Below, in pieces: positions 5,969 through 8,015 of a stretch of DNA of 8,015 bases. A program made the translations under genes and the position numbers. Below the pieces are notes generated by a model. That model was not told the origin of the DNA, ran no database searches, and was given only the letters and a program-made list of their open reading frames with translations. Each line of letters begins with the position of its first letter. Position 1 is the first letter of the stretch. The stretch spans positions 1-8,015 of the forward strand of contig JAUXGM010000099.1 in assembly GCA_030622125.1 (NCBI GenBank), read 5' to 3'. The stretch is from a bacterium (GTDB lineage: Bacteria > AUK180).

Positions 5969-6604
5969 GTGATTATAGGTGATGAAAAAAAGAAAAACAA
6001 ATTTTTAATTTATTATGGAATTTTATTTTCCCCTGCTTTATTGTTAATTGTGATTTTTTCTTTGTTTAGTAGAATCAAACTTCCCGATATATTTATCTAT
6101 TTTATTCTTTATTTATTTGTATTTTTATTAGTTGTTGGAATAATTTTCCCCATTTATTTATTTTTTCATTACAAAACGAAAAATCAAAAACCGAAATTTT
6201 GGATTTTAATTGTTTTTTTTGCAATAAATTTTATTCTTGCTATCTTAATAATATTACCAAGTTTAATGTGTAGACCAAGAAAGGCTTACTTTTCTATATC
6301 CAAAGGCGATTTAAAAAATATTGCAGTAGCATTAGATATGTATTATGATGATAATAATTGTTTTCCAAATGATAAACATCCTATATCAGAAAATGGAACT
6401 TTAATCAAGGAAGAATATTTTCCTAGTGCCCTTACTGACCCAAAAACAAAAAATGATTATATTGTGGAATATACAACAAATCCGGATTCTTATGTAATTT
6501 ATTGCCCTAATCCGGAAAAATACTATTACTCTCCTAAAAAAAACTTAAAGGTAATAAAATATATTTATAAAAAAGGAATTGTTACTGAACCAGAAGGAAA
6601 ATAA
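5969..6604 (+). CDS. Unrecognised three-TM protein with a pseudopilin (GspG-like) head domain
   Basis: This 211-residue protein starts with a short basic stretch (EKKKNK, 6-11), then has three hydrophobic segments (about 12-33, 41-66, 77-99). The third runs straight into SKGDLKNIAVALDMYYDDNN (111-130), with CFP following, which strongly resembles the helix and following loop of type II secretion major pseudopilins and related proteins, where an xDLxNLAxALxxYYxDNxxYP pattern is typical. The rest (FPSALTDPKTKNDYIVEY, 151-168, then YVIYCPNPEKY, 175-185) resembles the DPWGxPYxY and Y-x-I-x-C segments of GspG heads. No prepilin peptidase site of the G[FY]TLxE type is present, so it should not be processed like a pilin and probably stays a polytopic membrane protein with the head outside the cytoplasm. 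I do not recognise a named family. It uses a GTG start with AGGTG upstream. It lies 34 bp upstream of the VWA gene and probably shares its transcript. Confidence 0.72.
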   Translation: MIIGDEKKKNKFLIYYGILFSPALLLIVIFSLFSRIKLPDIFIYFILYLFVFLLVVGIIFPIYLFFHYKTKNQKPKFWILIVFFAINFILAILIILPSLMCRPRKAYFSISKGDLKNIAVALDMYYDDNNCFPNDKHPISENGTLIKEEYFPSALTDPKTKNDYIVEYTTNPDSYVIYCPNPEKYYYSPKKNLKVIKYIYKKGIVTEPEGK

Positions 6605-6628
6605 ATAACTTGTTAGAAAATAAATATT

Positions 6629-6632
6629 GGAG
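6629..6632 (+). promoter_or_regulatory. Ribosome binding site of the VWA gene
   Basis: GGAG at 6629-6632, within GGAGCGAG, sits 6 bp before ATG 6639. This fixes the start directly ahead of a good signal peptide. The 34-bp gap from the previous gene shows no hairpin or T-run, so the two genes are likely co-transcribed. Confidence 0.65.
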
Positions 6633-6638
6633 CGAGAT

Positions 6639-8015
6639 ATGAAAAAGAATTTTATTTTTATTTTTATTTTGTTTGTTTTTTTGCCGATTTGTTATAGCAT
6701 GAATACAGGTGGAATTAAAGGAATTGTATTAAATGATGCAACAGGGAAACCAATTCAAGATGCAAAAGTAACTATCAAGGAATTGGACATTTCACAGGCA
6801 ACCGATGAAAAAGGTCAATATCTTTTTAATGGATTACTGGTAGATTTTTACACTATCAGAGTTGAACATCCAAAATATCAAACCTATGAAAGAGAAAATG
6901 TTATTATTACTGCGAATAAAATTCGAACAGAACCTCCAATAAGATTAAAAAAAGGGACTGCTTCCAAAACCGTTATCATGGTTACTGACAAACGTGTCGT
7001 TAAGATATGTCGTTCTCGCGGTGCGACTGCACACAATATTAGTTCCGATAAAAAAACTTATTTTCCCCCTTCATCCGGTGGAACCCGTATTCCAAATGCA
7101 AAACCGTATGATCTTACTTTTTATGAAAATTATGGTGTTAATCCATTTGTTGATACTGAGGATGATACCAGATCAACCTTTGCCGTGGATATAGATACTG
7201 CATCTTACACTAAGGCAAGAGATTACATTAATGATGGGAATATTCCTGAAAAAGATATTATAAGGACAGAAGAATTTATCAATTATTTTAAATATAATTA
7301 TCCATCCCCAAAAAACGGTATTTTTGCTATAACTGTTAGTGGTTCAAACTCAAAGTTTGGAAAGAATTGTAAACTTATTAAGATTGGCATAAAAGCAAAA
7401 AAAATTTCGCCCCAAAAAAGACTTCCTGCTATTCTAACTTTTGTTATTGATGTATCCGGTTCAATGGAACGAGATAACAGATTGGGACTTGTAAAAAGAG
7501 CATTAAGACTTCTTATTGGTGAATTAAAAAAAGATGACAAAATTGGAATTGTTATTTATGGAAGTTATGGAAAAGTAATTATGAAACACCAAACACTTGA
7601 AAAAAAAGCCGAGATCATAAATATTATCGATAGTTTAACTCCCGGTGGTTCAACTTATGCAGAAGAAGGTATAAAATTAGGATACGAACTTGCTGCAAAA
7701 GAGTACAAAAAAGGTTGTATCAATCGAGTAATACTCTGTACAGATGGAGTTGCAAATGTCGGAAATACAGATGCTGAATCAATTTTAAAGGAAATAAAAA
7801 AAAATAAAGAAAAAGGAATTACTCTTTCTGCAATTGGTTTCGGAATGGATAATTATAACGATGTGTTATTAGAAAAACTTGGTGATAAAGGAGATGGACA
7901 CTATGCATATGTAGATACGATTTCAGAGGCAAAAAGAATATTTGTGGAAAATTTAACTGGTACATTACAGGTAGTAGCAAGAGATGTAAAAATTCAGGTA
8001 GTTTTTAATCCAAAA
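6639..8015 (+). CDS. YfbK-like VWA domain protein with carboxypeptidase-regulatory-like domain (3' partial)
   Basis: 459 residues are visible and the frame is still open at the right edge. A signal peptide (KKN, then a Phe/Ile/Leu-rich core, residues 4-16, ending near CYS 18-20) indicates export; LPIC is a poor lipobox. Residues about 24-104 form a carboxypeptidase-regulatory-like beta domain (GIKGIVLNDATGKPIQDAKV, then TDEKGQYLFNGL). The YfbK-type VWA_N block follows: YDLTFYENYGVNPFVDTEDD (157-176), STFAVDIDTASYTKAR (179-194) and EEFINYFKYNYPSP (211-224). The VWA domain has an intact MIDAS: D271, S273 and S275 in DVSGS, T339 in GGSTY, and D369 in CTDG. It should bind a divalent metal and mediate protein-protein contacts in the envelope. 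The family's C-terminal DUF3520 region would lie beyond the window. VWA proteins commonly partner MoxR ATPases, so a link with the MoxR gene upstream is plausible, although a MoxR ATPase is cytoplasmic and contact would need a membrane intermediary such as the DUF58 protein. Confidence 0.93.
   Translation, partial: MKKNFIFIFILFVFLPICYSMNTGGIKGIVLNDATGKPIQDAKVTIKELDISQATDEKGQYLFNGLLVDFYTIRVEHPKYQTYERENVIITANKIRTEPPIRLKKGTASKTVIMVTDKRVVKICRSRGATAHNISSDKKTYFPPSSGGTRIPNAKPYDLTFYENYGVNPFVDTEDDTRSTFAVDIDTASYTKARDYINDGNIPEKDIIRTEEFINYFKYNYPSPKNGIFAITVSGSNSKFGKNCKLIKIGIKAKKISPQKRLPAILTFVIDVSGSMERDNRLGLVKRALRLLIGELKKDDKIGIVIYGSYGKVIMKHQTLEKKAEIINIIDSLTPGGSTYAEEGIKLGYELAAKEYKKGCINRVILCTDGVANVGNTDAESILKEIKKNKEKGITLSAIGFGMDNYNDVLLEKLGDKGDGHYAYVDTISEAKRIFVENLTGTLQVVARDVKIQVVFNPK
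6650..6670. repeat. Hexanucleotide simple repeat in the VWA signal peptide
   Basis: A period-6 tract (T4 then ATTTTT units, A at 6654, 6660 and 6666) spans about 3.5 copies and encodes alternating Ile and Phe in the hydrophobic core of the signal peptide. Gain or loss of a unit would add or remove two residues without a frameshift, so export efficiency, not the reading frame, could change. It may simply reflect AT-rich codon choice. Confidence 0.6.

Noticed and set aside
6994-7194. A 66-codon + strand frame inside the VWA gene
   Set aside because: It is out of frame with the clear YfbK-like protein, whose conserved motifs run through the entire stretch.

Overview
The window is AT-rich (by eye about one third G+C, not counted exactly) and looks like a chromosomal segment from an anaerobic-type bacterium with a Gram-negative-like envelope. 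All genes are on the + strand and almost every base from 1 to 5752 is coding. No marker gene fixes the taxon. The combination of an FeS DUF362 protein, a carboxypeptidase-regulatory-like plus VWA surface protein, and a dispersed intergenic repeat of the CATTCTGAGGGAG / CGAAGAATCT type suggests an uncultivated lineage around the FCB/Cloacimonadota sphere. That placement is a weak inference.

Region 1 (1-5752) is a tightly packed operon in which each gene overlaps the next. It runs: the tail of an unknown upstream gene (to 52), a DUF362 protein with a C-terminal 2x[4Fe-4S] ferredoxin module (49-1224), a small hotdog-fold thioesterase (1193-1609), a MoxR-family AAA+ ATPase (1599-2546), a DUF58 membrane protein (2530-3699), and a polytopic membrane protein with an extracytoplasmic transglutaminase-like domain (3671-5752). 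The overlaps are 4, 32, 11, 17 and 29 bp, which points to translational coupling. The last three genes form the widespread MoxR / DUF58 / transglutaminase module, as in Bacillus yeaC-yeaD-yebA and the Pseudomonas TgpA neighbourhood. That module is thought to act in ATPase-driven assembly or maturation of envelope proteins. The DUF362 and thioesterase genes are unusual company for it.

Region 2 (5753-5968) has no convincing gene. It is a small mosaic of repeats: a GC-rich palindrome abutting and overlapping the stop codon of the transglutaminase gene, a 3x8-bp tandem repeat, a dispersed hairpin-forming element (5821-5878), a 2x8-bp tandem repeat, and then a plausible sigma70-like promoter.

Region 3 (5969-8015) holds two genes. 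The first encodes an unrecognised 211-residue protein with three membrane segments followed by a soluble domain resembling the head of type II secretion pseudopilins (GspG-like), but without a prepilin cleavage site. The second encodes a secreted YfbK-like VWA protein with an N-terminal carboxypeptidase-regulatory-like domain and intact MIDAS residues; it runs off the right edge. VWA proteins are the usual partners of MoxR ATPases, so this gene may belong functionally with region 1 although the repeat-rich gap separates them.

I see no RNA genes, CRISPR arrays, transposases or phage genes. No complete, clearly novel system is evident. The most noteworthy items are the membrane protein/pseudopilin-head fusion, the DUF362-thioesterase-MoxR linkage, and the repeat that appears to contribute a stop codon.
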